Of a stretch of 26,443 bases of DNA, positions 1 through 7,196 are shown one piece after another. Made by a program: the position numbers and the translations under genes. Each line of letters begins with the position of its first letter. Position 1 is the stretch's first letter. Below the pieces are notes generated by a model, which saw only the letters and a list, made by a program, of their open reading frames with translations, did no database searches and was not told the origin of the DNA. Origin of the DNA: UBA7488 sp964414185 (lineage in GTDB: Bacteria > Pseudomonadota > Alphaproteobacteria > CAAHEQ01 > UBA3637); contig CAYPVK010000014.1 of the NCBI GenBank assembly GCA_964414185.1, positions 1 through 26,443 on the forward strand. Direction: 5' to 3'.

Positions 1-20
1 CAGTCCACCGGACTGTTTTT
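1..20 (+). terminator. Rho-independent terminator at left edge
   Basis: A perfect 6-bp stem (CAGTCC / GGACTG) with a three-base loop is followed at once by five T residues on the plus strand. It would end a plus-strand transcript from a gene outside the window. No T run can be seen for the minus strand because the sequence stops there. Confidence 0.6.
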
Positions 21-30
21 ATAGTGCGTT

Positions 31-49
31 CTTCACCCGCTCCAATAAA
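31..49 (+). repeat. tRNA-Gly 3'-end fragment, candidate attachment-site remnant
   Basis: The 19 bases CTTCACCCGCTCCAATAAA are identical, on the opposite strand, to 24511-24529. That site is the last 14 nt of the tRNA-Gly(TCC) gene including CCA, plus 5 nt beyond it. The sequence at 1-30 is not tRNA-like, so this is only a 3' fragment. Such fragments are the usual footprint of tyrosine-recombinase integration at tRNA 3' ends. The intact partner tRNA and an integrase would have to lie left of the window. It sits 26 bp from the end of the restriction endonuclease gene. Confidence 0.55.
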
Positions 50-74
50 AAACTCGTAATGGTTTAAAATTGTT

Positions 75-1304
75 TTATCCCAACATTTCCCATATTCTAT
101 CTGCAAGTTCGTTGATATCATCTATGGATAAATATGAACTTGCAAATTCAAACACTTCTTGATGTTCATGTAATATTTTAACAATAGCTTTAACTTGGTC
201 ATTTTTAGCTGTTCTATTCTTTTTGAGCATATCATGACAATTTGGACATAATTTTACTAAATTTGCTATATTATCTAAATCTTTGCTATTATTATAGTAT
301 GAAATTACATGGTGTATTTCAAAATGCTGTCTTCCTGTATTTTTGTTTATGAAAGTTTTCGTAGTTCCACAAATAGCACATTTATCTTCAGAAATGTTCG
401 AAAAAATACTTACAATTGATTGCTTTCTCTGTTGTTTATTTTGCACAGCTACATCAAAACAAAGATCTTTTCTATATTGCTGAATAACATCTTTGGTTAG
501 ATTCTTTTCGTAGATATTATTTGTGAAGAAATTTAAATATTTAATAAAAGTTATTTCATTATTTCTTGATACAGGTAAATCAACATTATAATATATTATA
601 CTTCCAACTTGACATTTTCCACGTGTATAGTATGAATTTTCAAAAATTTGTGCTTTATATTTGTTTATAAATCCAATACAAGCAGCATAAAAATATAAAT
701 TAATTCTAAATTGCGCATTTCTTTTTCTTAACCCGCTAACAAACTGTGGTTGTAAATCACGAGCATTAAAATTAGCATAGTAAATCGGAAGATTCATTAA
801 ATCAGTTAATATTTGAGCTTTTTTAAGTTCCAGTCTATTATCATAAAAATAATCTTGAGCAATGAATTTTATTTTTGTATCAATACTTCCACGTAATTCC
901 ATAAAACCACGAATAAATGATTTTTTTTCTTCATTAAATGAATCAGTCAATACCCATTCAGATGTCATTACTTTTTGATATAAATATTTATAGAACATAG
1001 CTTTAGATATGTTTTGGTCATTTTGAATATAAAATCTTAATTCTAAACCTGTTTTAGATGATGAATGAATAGTCCAATTATAGTAACCACTATATTTATT
1101 AAAAGATTCCACTAATTCATTTGAATATTCTTGTAAGTTAAAATCATCAATAAAAACAGCTTTCGATAACTTAAATTTTGAGTATGCATAAAAATATTTC
1201 TGACCTTTATCATCGTTATATTCCATTATTCTACTTAAAAAAGCCCCGAAAATAAATGGTTTGATTTCAAATCTAAAAAAATCATTAATCTTTACAGCTT
1301 TCAT
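75..1304 (-). CDS. HNH-family restriction endonuclease (putative)
   Basis: About 409 aa. The C-terminal third carries a zinc-ribbon HNH nuclease core: C309-x2-C312, then H331-H332 in FEIHHV, N348 in the NLVKL helix, and C353-x2-C356-H357. This fold cuts DNA with one metal ion. The N-terminal 290 residues are not recognised and probably read the target. A segment at about 130-142 (FIRGFMELRGSID) resembles a LAGLIDADG-type helix. The gene is divergent from a fused DNA methyltransferase, so the likely role is the nuclease of a Type II restriction-modification system. The start is uncertain: the ATG at 1304 has GACGAG at a usable distance, while the ATG at 1313 directly abuts it and would give 412 aa. 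Codon use is far more AT-rich than in the genes right of 3.4 kb, which is consistent with recent acquisition. Target specificity cannot be read from sequence. Confidence 0.82.
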   Translation of the reverse strand: MKAVKINDFFRFEIKPFIFGAFLSRIMEYNDDKGQKYFYAYSKFKLSKAVFIDDFNLQEYSNELVESFNKYSGYYNWTIHSSSKTGLELRFYIQNDQNISKAMFYKYLYQKVMTSEWVLTDSFNEEKKSFIRGFMELRGSIDTKIKFIAQDYFYDNRLELKKAQILTDLMNLPIYYANFNARDLQPQFVSGLRKRNAQFRINLYFYAACIGFINKYKAQIFENSYYTRGKCQVGSIIYYNVDLPVSRNNEITFIKYLNFFTNNIYEKNLTKDVIQQYRKDLCFDVAVQNKQQRKQSIVSIFSNISEDKCAICGTTKTFINKNTGRQHFEIHHVISYYNNSKDLDNIANLVKLCPNCHDMLKKNRTAKNDQVKAIVKILHEHQEVFEFASSYLSIDDINELADRIWEMLG

Positions 1305-1353
1305 ATTTTGCATCTCGTCTTTATAAAATTTGCATTCCAGAATTTATTTTTTT

Positions 1354-1362
1354 ATTATATCA
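1354..1362 (-). promoter_or_regulatory. Extended -10 promoter for the HNH nuclease gene
   Basis: On the minus strand TGATATAAT gives a perfect TATAAT with the TG-n extension. No good -35 box lies 17 bp upstream, where the sequence is TATTAT. The start point would be near 1347, leaving a leader of roughly 35-45 nt. It does not overlap the divergent methyltransferase promoter, and no gene for a controller (C) protein is seen between the two genes. Confidence 0.45.
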
Positions 1363-1391
1363 CAAAATCTAAAAAAATAATAATTAAAATA

Positions 1392-1420
1392 TTGCGTTTT
1401 TTTAAATCTTGTAGTATAAC
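1392..1420 (+). promoter_or_regulatory. Sigma70-type promoter for the methyltransferase
   Basis: TTGCGT (1392-1397) and TATAAC (1415-1420) are separated by exactly 17 bp, 48 bp before the ATG. The predicted leader of about 40 nt carries AAGAGA as ribosome binding site. A GANTC site (1459-1463) overlaps that ribosome binding site. Confidence 0.5.
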
Positions 1421-1467
1421 CGAGGTACAGTAAAATAATCCCTCAAAAATAAGTAAGAGATTCTACT

Positions 1468-3237
1468 ATGAAATTTAAAATATTAGATTTGTTTTGTGGC
1501 GCCGGTGGGTTTAGTTGCGGTCTAGATTCATTGGATAACTTTGAAACTGTTATAGGTGTCGATTTTGATAAAAATGTTTTAGAAACTTTTGAAAAGAACA
1601 TTAAGGGAAGCAGCACCATAAATGGCGATTTAACGAACGAAAGATTAAAAAAAAGAATAATATCATTATCAAAAATAAAGGGGGTTAACATGATTATTGG
1701 CGGCCCCCCTTGTCAAGGATTTTCTTTAAAAGGTAAAAATTTAGGTTTAGACGATCTAAGAAATTTTTTATTTCTTGAATACGTAAAATTAGTTAAAGAA
1801 CTTAATCCAGAAGTGTTTATAATAGAGAATGTTAAAAATCTAATTAATGCATGTGACGGATATTTCATCAAACAAATCTTGCTAGAATTTCATAAATTAG
1901 GCTATATAGTCAATTATGGTGTACTAAAAGCAAGTGACTTTGGTATACCGCAAAATAGAGAAAGGGCAATTATCATAGGCTCAAAATCAAAAAGTATTGA
2001 GTTACCAAAATCTAACGGGATAAGGACAACAGTTAGAGATGCTATATCAGATTTATCATATTTAAATTCAGGAGAAGGGACTTTTAAATCAAATTATATC
2101 ACTAAACCGCAATCAGATTATCAAAGATTATTAAGAAAAAATAATCAAACTTTATATAATCATCAAGCAACGACTCATTCGGAAAGTGCATTAAGAAAAT
2201 TGGCAATGATTCCAGCTGAAGGAGATAAGAGCTATCTTCCTAAAGAATTGCATGGTAAACAAAAATTTGCAACGACATGGTCAAGATTAATATGGGATGA
2301 ACCGAGCCCAACGATAGATACTAGATTTGATACTCCTTCAAACGGACGAAACTCTCATCCATATTTAAATCGGGCTATAACGCCTAGAGAAGCAGCAAGG
2401 ATTCAGAGTTTTCCAGATGACTATATATTCTATGGGAAAAAATGTAGCGTTTGTAAACAAATAGGGAATGCTGTTCCACCATTATTAGCAAAAGCTATAG
2501 GCGAGCAAATAATTAAGTCTTATGAAGAGAAAAGCATTAAACATGATAACTATCAATTATATTTAGCAAATTCATTTTCTTTTGTTAAACAACTAAAAGC
2601 CCAAAACATAATGGTCGATGCAATCATTACGGATCCACCATATAATATTTCAAAAGAGAATAATTTTTCTACACTAAATAAGCCAAGAAAAGGTATTGAT
2701 TTTGGTTATTGGGATAATAATTTTAATGTGTGTGAATGGATTGAAGATTATTCAAAGCTACTTAAACCTAATGGGTCTATTATTATCTTTTGTTCATATA
2801 TTTATTTAAGTTTTGTAATTGAAGAATTGAAAAAAAATAATATTGAAACAAAGGATATAATAATATGGAAAAAAACGAATCCCATGCCAAGAAATACAAA
2901 TAGAAGATACGTCCAAGATATGGAATTTGCTATATGGGGAGTAAAAAAAAGAGCAAAATGGACTTTCAATAAATCAAAAGATACCCCTTATTTAAGGTCA
3001 ATTTTTGAATCTTCTGTAGTAGGCGGGAATGAAAGAACATCTCATCCCACACAAAAAAGTTATAAAGTAATGAAAGAAATAATTAAAATTCATACGAACG
3101 AAAATGATTTGATATTAGACCCATTTATGGGAAGCGGAACAACCGGCGTAGCTGCAGTAGAAAATAATAGAAAATTTATCGGTATTGAAGTTAATCCAGA
3201 ATACTTTAATATAGCTTGTAATAGAATAGATAAATAA
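1468..3237 (+). CDS. Bifunctional DNA methyltransferase: C5-cytosine domain fused to beta-class amino-methyltransferase
   Basis: 589 aa with two complete methyltransferases in one chain. Residues 1-350 are a Dcm-like m5C enzyme: motif I DLFCGAGGFS (7-16), motif IV GPPCQGFS (79-86, catalytic C82), ENV (120-122), QNRER (162-166), a target-recognition region around 170-300, motif IX near 302-316 and motif X QIGNAVPP (331-338). Residues 360-589 form a second enzyme with motif order IV then I (beta class): TDPPYNI (388-394), TNPMP, HPTQK (526-530) and the SAM loop DPFMGSGTTG (551-560). DPPY fits N6-adenine better than N4-cytosine but does not prove it. Two chemistries are what a system with an asymmetric target needs, one per strand; HphI is a known case with two such enzymes as separate proteins. 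It is divergent from the HNH nuclease and would protect the host from it. AAGAGA precedes the ATG. Base composition is very AT-rich. Confidence 0.9.
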   Translation: MKFKILDLFCGAGGFSCGLDSLDNFETVIGVDFDKNVLETFEKNIKGSSTINGDLTNERLKKRIISLSKIKGVNMIIGGPPCQGFSLKGKNLGLDDLRNFLFLEYVKLVKELNPEVFIIENVKNLINACDGYFIKQILLEFHKLGYIVNYGVLKASDFGIPQNRERAIIIGSKSKSIELPKSNGIRTTVRDAISDLSYLNSGEGTFKSNYITKPQSDYQRLLRKNNQTLYNHQATTHSESALRKLAMIPAEGDKSYLPKELHGKQKFATTWSRLIWDEPSPTIDTRFDTPSNGRNSHPYLNRAITPREAARIQSFPDDYIFYGKKCSVCKQIGNAVPPLLAKAIGEQIIKSYEEKSIKHDNYQLYLANSFSFVKQLKAQNIMVDAIITDPPYNISKENNFSTLNKPRKGIDFGYWDNNFNVCEWIEDYSKLLKPNGSIIIFCSYIYLSFVIEELKKNNIETKDIIIWKKTNPMPRNTNRRYVQDMEFAIWGVKKRAKWTFNKSKDTPYLRSIFESSVVGGNERTSHPTQKSYKVMKEIIKIHTNENDLILDPFMGSGTTGVAAVENNRKFIGIEVNPEYFNIACNRIDK

Positions 3238-3421
3238 AATTGATATAAAAAAGGTGACTTAACTCAATTACGAGCTAGATCACTTATTTTTAATCTTTCA
3301 TTTCTTGAATATTGGTAAAGGGATCAAGAACCCGACGCAAGCGTAGTAAACGTCGAACTTGTGAAATAGTCCGAATTTATGAGAACGAGAAATTTCTTAA
3401 GCATTCTTTTCACCCTTATCC

Positions 3422-3449
3422 GAAAAAAGCCGTTTTTGCGGCCTTTTCG
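3422..3449 (-). terminator. Bidirectional terminator between methyltransferase and M23 peptidase genes
   Basis: GCCG / CGGC closes a loop and is extended by A/T pairs and a CG clamp. On the minus strand the hairpin is followed by TTTTTT, ending the peptidase transcript about 30 nt after its stop codon. On the plus strand a shorter TTTT follows the stem, so it may also stop read-through from the AT-rich island. Confidence 0.55.
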
Positions 3450-3475
3450 TTGTGAAAATTTTCAATTCGTTAAAC

Positions 3476-5074
3476 TCACAAACCACGGGCTGTTTTTCTT
3501 TGCCGGAAAGATTCCACGGGAATACGATTCGTATCCTTAACAGAGGCCAATGCGGATTTATTCCCGTTTTCATTCAATGAAGCGTGGGCCAAAGCACCTT
3601 TTAAATCTTTATGGAACAAATTTGAAGGTCCCTTATGAACCACATCAACGAACGCCAAAAATTTGCCCATTTGATCCGCTTCCAATTTTTTTGCCCCTTC
3701 TATCCGATAAGCGGACATCGGATTAACCGGCTTCCCGTCAATGCGCACTTCATAATGCAAATGAGACCCCGTACTTCTGCCCGTATTTCCACCTTGCGCG
3801 ATATTCTGACCGGCATGCACTTTTGTACCCACTTTTAAACCCTTTTCAAATTGGTTTAAATGCGCATAACGCGTCTTATAGCCGTTCTTATGTTTAATTT
3901 CCACCCAATTTCCATAACCTGCATCACGTCCGACATAAGACACGATACCGTCGGCGGCGGCTTTAATCGGAGTTCCCGTCGGCAAAGCCAAATCCACACC
4001 TTTATGCATTCTGACGTCCCCGGTTACGGGGTGTTTCCGCACACCGAACGGAGAACTGATACGGGTTTGAGATTCAACAGGGTAATGCATAATTTTTTTA
4101 GCCGGAAGTGTTCCGTCGGGCGTATAAAAATGTTTTTCGCCGTTTTTATCCGCCCAAGCATAACGTTCATGTTTTTTCCCTTGAACGGTCAAAGCGACAT
4201 AAACGACCTCCCGCGCCTTACCATCTTTAGCGGGTGCCGTCAATACTTCAAACCGGGCATTTTTCCCCAAATTCCCCAATTCAATATCACCCGCAAGACC
4301 TTGCGTAATAAAATCAATTTCCGTCTTTGATAATCCCGTTTTTTGAGCGGTTTTGCCAAACGGATACATGACCGCCCCATTATATTTAACAGGTTGAACG
4401 CTTCCCACCGTACGTTCCAATCCCATTTTTTCAAATTCTGAAAATTGCGACAATTTTACATCGGTCAATGAATTTTGCCCCTTGTTCAAAAGCAGGCTTT
4501 TTCCCCCTTGTAAATTCGACAAACGGTTTAAAAGCCCCGCCGCTTTAAAACCTTTCATCACAAAACCGTCCGTTTTTACACCTTCACGGCCCGCCACATT
4601 CACAGCCGAATCAACCCGTAACGGAATGGTAACGGTCGGCGGAGTCGTTTGTGTCAAAATTTGATTTAATGTTTCAAGCGTTTGTTCGCTGATTAATTCC
4701 GCGCCGATATTTTGCGCGGCCATATCCGAATTTGTCCGTTCCGTTTGTTTCGCCTTATTTTGTGCAGCGTCCGGGAAAAGTTGATTGAATATTTCCAATG
4801 CTTCTTCACTGGTTAAATCCGCCTTACCATTCGTTTGTGCAGCCATATCCGAATTTGTTCGTGCCATTTGTTTCGCCTCTTTTTGAACAGTGCCTGTTTG
4901 ATTTTGATTCGTGTTTGAAGCGTACGTTTGAATTTTTTCAAAACCGCCTTGCAATTCATCTTGGAAAGCAATCCCCGCACCCAAAACTCCCAAAGTGTAT
5001 AAAAACATCAGTGCGCTTTTGTGCAACGTTTTTTTACGTTGATAATCTTGGCGCATTTCCTCTCTTGTCGGCAT
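3476..5074 (-). CDS. Membrane-anchored M23 family metallopeptidase (LytM/lysostaphin type)
   Basis: 532 aa. After a basic cytoplasmic tail, residues about 20-37 form one transmembrane segment without a clear cleavage site, so the rest should be periplasmic and tethered. Residues 66-140 hold two copies of a 40-41-residue repeat, each with an RTNSDMAAQ core followed by an L-S-E-x-x-L-E helix. The zinc peptidase domain lies at about 335-455: H357 and D361 in HKGVDLALPTGTPI, and H438/H440 in the HLHYEV motif. All expected M23 ligands are present, so it is probably an active peptidoglycan DD-endopeptidase for wall remodelling. The C-terminal 75 residues are a polar extension of unknown role. The start is firm: AGGGAGGG lies 8 nt before the ATG and a near-consensus promoter 36 nt before it. 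It has its own promoter and terminators on both sides, so it is a single-gene unit. Confidence 0.88.
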   Translation of the reverse strand: MPTREEMRQDYQRKKTLHKSALMFLYTLGVLGAGIAFQDELQGGFEKIQTYASNTNQNQTGTVQKEAKQMARTNSDMAAQTNGKADLTSEEALEIFNQLFPDAAQNKAKQTERTNSDMAAQNIGAELISEQTLETLNQILTQTTPPTVTIPLRVDSAVNVAGREGVKTDGFVMKGFKAAGLLNRLSNLQGGKSLLLNKGQNSLTDVKLSQFSEFEKMGLERTVGSVQPVKYNGAVMYPFGKTAQKTGLSKTEIDFITQGLAGDIELGNLGKNARFEVLTAPAKDGKAREVVYVALTVQGKKHERYAWADKNGEKHFYTPDGTLPAKKIMHYPVESQTRISSPFGVRKHPVTGDVRMHKGVDLALPTGTPIKAAADGIVSYVGRDAGYGNWVEIKHKNGYKTRYAHLNQFEKGLKVGTKVHAGQNIAQGGNTGRSTGSHLHYEVRIDGKPVNPMSAYRIEGAKKLEADQMGKFLAFVDVVHKGPSNLFHKDLKGALAHASLNENGNKSALASVKDTNRIPVESFRQRKTARGL

Positions 5075-5109
5075 GAAGAACCCTCCCTACACACTGATTG
5101 CATAAAGAC

Positions 5110-5138
5110 AGTATATCACATTTTTTTAAAATCGACAA
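5110..5138 (-). promoter_or_regulatory. Promoter of the M23 peptidase gene
   Basis: On the minus strand TTGTCG (5133-5138) and TATACT (5110-5115) are spaced by exactly 17 bp. The predicted start near 5103 leaves a leader of about 29 nt with a strong AGGGAGGG ribosome binding site. Confidence 0.6.
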
Positions 5139-5265
5139 CATTATATCTTTAACAAAAATTACGATTTTTGCATGCCAAAGATAATGCATCTTTTAATTTT
5201 TGCCGATATTTTTTCCTTTTGCACATTCATTTTTAACCGTTGCTTATAAATAATCTTCAACAAAA

Positions 5266-5290
5266 AACCCTCCTTATTTTCAGGAGGGTT
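5266..5290 (-). terminator. Rho-independent terminator of the Cys/Gly-rich lipoprotein gene
   Basis: The stem AACCCTCC / GGAGGGTT (8 bp) has a 9-nt loop. On the minus strand it continues into a T run. It sits about 66 nt after the lipoprotein stop codon and before the M23 promoter, separating the two same-strand genes. Confidence 0.75.
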
Positions 5291-5356
5291 TGAATTTTTT
5301 CATATATTGCTTTGCATCAAGAGAATCTTGAGGCACTTATCCAAAGTTATTAAACC

Positions 5357-5746
5357 TTAGAATCCGCAACCCGTGTAACCTTCGACCGTGCCGCCCGACA
5401 AAACAAACGTGCAAGCGTTAACAGTCGTTGTTACGCCGCTGCAACCGCCGCAGCCGCAACCGCCCATTCTAAAGCTGCTGCCGACCGGGAATGTATAACC
5501 GGCATTTGACGTGATATAAGTCGGCGTAAAACCATAAGATGTCCCGCAACCGCTGCGACAACCGCCTTGAGCGCCGTAAACCAAATATTTCTTTTCATTT
5601 GAAACATAACTTCTGGATGGCAATCCCATGCGTGTAATGACTTCTTCTTCGGAAATGCCGACCCACGGATCATTGTATTCGGATTCGGTTGAAGAACAAG
5701 CACCGACTAAAGTTAAAAAGGCACAGGCAATTAATAATTTTTTCAT
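5357..5746 (-). CDS. Cys/Gly-rich lipoprotein of unknown function
   Basis: 129 aa from the ATG at 5746, chosen because AAGGAG lies 7 nt upstream and the signal peptide then begins MKKLLIACAFLTLVGAC. The lipobox VGAC places the lipidated cysteine at residue 17; the following SST favours outer-membrane sorting, an inference. Residues about 29-58 (WVGISEEEVITRMGLPS, ending in YLVYG) resemble the short motif of SmpA/OmlA (BamE-like) lipoproteins, where a G-x-P turn follows a helix and the segment ends in Y. The second half is unusual: GGCRSGCG and GGCGCGGC clusters give about nine cysteines after the lipidated one, in a glycine-rich chain. These could form disulfides or bind metal. I do not recognise a named family. 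It is a single-gene unit, downstream of ccrM on the same strand but separated by 160 bp. Confidence 0.75.
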   Translation of the reverse strand: MKKLLIACAFLTLVGACSSTESEYNDPWVGISEEEVITRMGLPSRSYVSNEKKYLVYGAQGGCRSGCGTSYGFTPTYITSNAGYTFPVGSSFRMGGCGCGGCSGVTTTVNACTFVLSGGTVEGYTGCGF

Positions 5747-5802
5747 GGCAACTCCTTGGTTTATAAACAAGATAATTAATAGGTATCATTTTTTTAGACA
5801 AA

Positions 5803-5808
5803 AGTCAA
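5803..5808 (-). promoter_or_regulatory. Possible -35 box for the lipoprotein gene
   Basis: TTGACT on the minus strand lies 57 bp before the chosen ATG. The corresponding -10 region (near 5780-5787) is poor, so only the -35 half is convincing. Confidence 0.3.
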
Positions 5809-5906
5809 CATAACTTTATCATTTCGGAATCAACATTTTTTTCGGGCGCAAAATAATCTTTACAATCGCATGAAGAGAGAGAGAACACTTAAAACAACCG
5901 ACGGGT

Positions 5907-6989
5907 TCAGCCCAAAAACAATTCGTCTTTCAATTGTTTGCGCAATTCGTCCAACGGCAACAAAGCATCGGATTTTTTATTTTCAAAGTGCCAAAACATC
6001 CACCCGTTGCAAGAAGACAACCCCGCCGCTTTCGCGCCCATTTGGTGAATGGAACCTTTTTCGGATCCCAAATACAACGACCCGTCGGCCTTAACCGTCG
6101 CGCAAAATTTACGTTTGCTGTCAAATAATTTAGCCCCCGGCTTTAACAAACCGTGTTCGATAACCGATCCGAACGGAATACGCGGTTCGGCTTTTTTGCA
6201 AGTCGGTTCCAACACCGCCCCGTCCGAAATTTTTTCAATCCCGTCCAATCGCTTTTGCGCATATTTGATATATTCGTCTTCGCGTTCGATGCCGATATAT
6301 TTGCGCCCCAATTTTTTTGCGACGGCTCCCGTCGTGCCCGTGCCGAAAAACGGGTCCAAAATTACATCACCCGGATTGGTTGATGCCAAAACCACACGGT
6401 ACAACAAAGCTTCGGGCTTTTGCGTCGTATGCACTTTTTTGCCCGCTTCGTTCTTAAGGCGTTCAGGGCCGTTGCAAATCGGCAAATACCAATCCGACCG
6501 CATTTGCAAATCTTCGTTAAAAACTTTCATGCTTTCATAATTAAACGTATATTTGGCATCCTTTGATTTCGCACACCAAATCAATGTTTCATGCGCATTG
6601 GTAAACCGCGTGCCTTTAAAATTCGGCATCGGGTTTGTTTTCGTCCAAATGATGTCGTTCAAAATCCAAAAATCCAAATCCTGCAACCGCGCGCCGACAC
6701 GAAAAATGTTATGATACGAACCGATAACCCATAATGTGCCGTTATCTTTTAACACGCGGCGCGCTTCAATCAGCCAATCGTTTGTGAATTTATCATAAGC
6801 TTTATAATCCGTAAATTTATCCCATTCGTCATCAACCGCGCCGACTTTCGTCGCATCGGGGCGATGCAAATCTTTGCGCAGCTGCATAAAATACGGCGGA
6901 TCGGCAAAAATGACATCAACGCAAGCATCGGGCAACAAGCGCATTTTTTCAATGCAATTTCCCTTTAAAATGACATTTGTTTCAACCAT
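5907..6989 (-). CDS. ccrM: Cell-cycle DNA adenine methyltransferase CcrM (GANTC)
   Basis: 360 aa, matching the usual length of about 358. It is a beta-class methyltransferase: DPPY at 30-33 (motif IV), TKTNPMP at 116-122, HTTQKPEALL near 187-196 and the SAM loop DPFFGTGTTG at 212-221. Residues about 268-350 form the C-terminal extension typical of CcrM (ending near SCNGWMFWHFE), which separates it from shorter HinfI-type enzymes and is involved in DNA recognition. In Alphaproteobacteria CcrM remethylates the adenine of GANTC late in replication and sets cell-cycle gene expression. It is a solitary methylase: no cognate nuclease lies nearby. It should not be confused with the unrelated island methyltransferase at 1468. 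The leader contains two GANTC sites (7021-7035), suggesting autoregulation. Ribosome binding is by a G-rich stretch just before the ATG. Confidence 0.95.
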   Translation of the reverse strand: MVETNVILKGNCIEKMRLLPDACVDVIFADPPYFMQLRKDLHRPDATKVGAVDDEWDKFTDYKAYDKFTNDWLIEARRVLKDNGTLWVIGSYHNIFRVGARLQDLDFWILNDIIWTKTNPMPNFKGTRFTNAHETLIWCAKSKDAKYTFNYESMKVFNEDLQMRSDWYLPICNGPERLKNEAGKKVHTTQKPEALLYRVVLASTNPGDVILDPFFGTGTTGAVAKKLGRKYIGIEREDEYIKYAQKRLDGIEKISDGAVLEPTCKKAEPRIPFGSVIEHGLLKPGAKLFDSKRKFCATVKADGSLYLGSEKGSIHQMGAKAAGLSSCNGWMFWHFENKKSDALLPLDELRKQLKDELFLG

Positions 6990-7020
6990 TTACCCCGCCC
7001 ATGCGTTTTCGGTTATGTTC

Positions 7021-7041
7021 GATTCGGCGCGACTCGCCGAA
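7021..7041 (-). promoter_or_regulatory. ccrM leader with two GANTC sites and a hairpin
   Basis: GATTC (7021-7025) and GACTC (7031-7035) lie 32-46 bp before the ccrM start. TTCGGCG / CGCCGAA (7023-7029 and 7035-7041) form a perfect 7-bp stem with the second GANTC mostly in the loop. A -10-like TACAAT on the minus strand (7058-7063) would put both sites in the transcribed leader. In Caulobacter, methylation of GANTC sites near the ccrM promoter limits its expression; the same logic is inferred here. Confidence 0.5.
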
Positions 7042-7196
7042 ATTCCTTGATTTTTTGATTGTAAACACAAAAAGTAATTAATTTATTAACAAAATTCTTT
7101 TTTTTCGTTTTCAAACAAAAAAATTTTAAAATGCCATTGTTTTCTTATATGGAAAATTTAATTTTTCGGCACTTTTTATATTGCCTTTTTAATTTT

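Noticed and set aside
3251..3291. Possible terminator of the methyltransferase gene (GTGA / TCAC followed by TTTTT)
   Set aside because: The stem is only four pairs plus a bulge with a loop of over 20 nt; the hairpin at 3422-3449 is a better candidate.
3310..3345. Resemblance of TATTGGTAAAGGGATC and the following bases to the 3' end of tRNA-Gly, as a possible right attachment site
   Set aside because: Only TATTGG and a GGGA...ACCC pattern match; the alignment needs several gaps, so it is not better than chance.
3341..3375. Shared GACGCAAGCG at 3344 and near 9833 as a dispersed repeat
   Set aside because: Identity is limited to about 10 bp, with only scattered matches beyond.
7079..7095. TTAATTTATTAA as a CtrA box upstream of ccrM
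   Set aside because: The two TTAA halves are separated by 4 nt, not the 7 nt required by the CtrA consensus.
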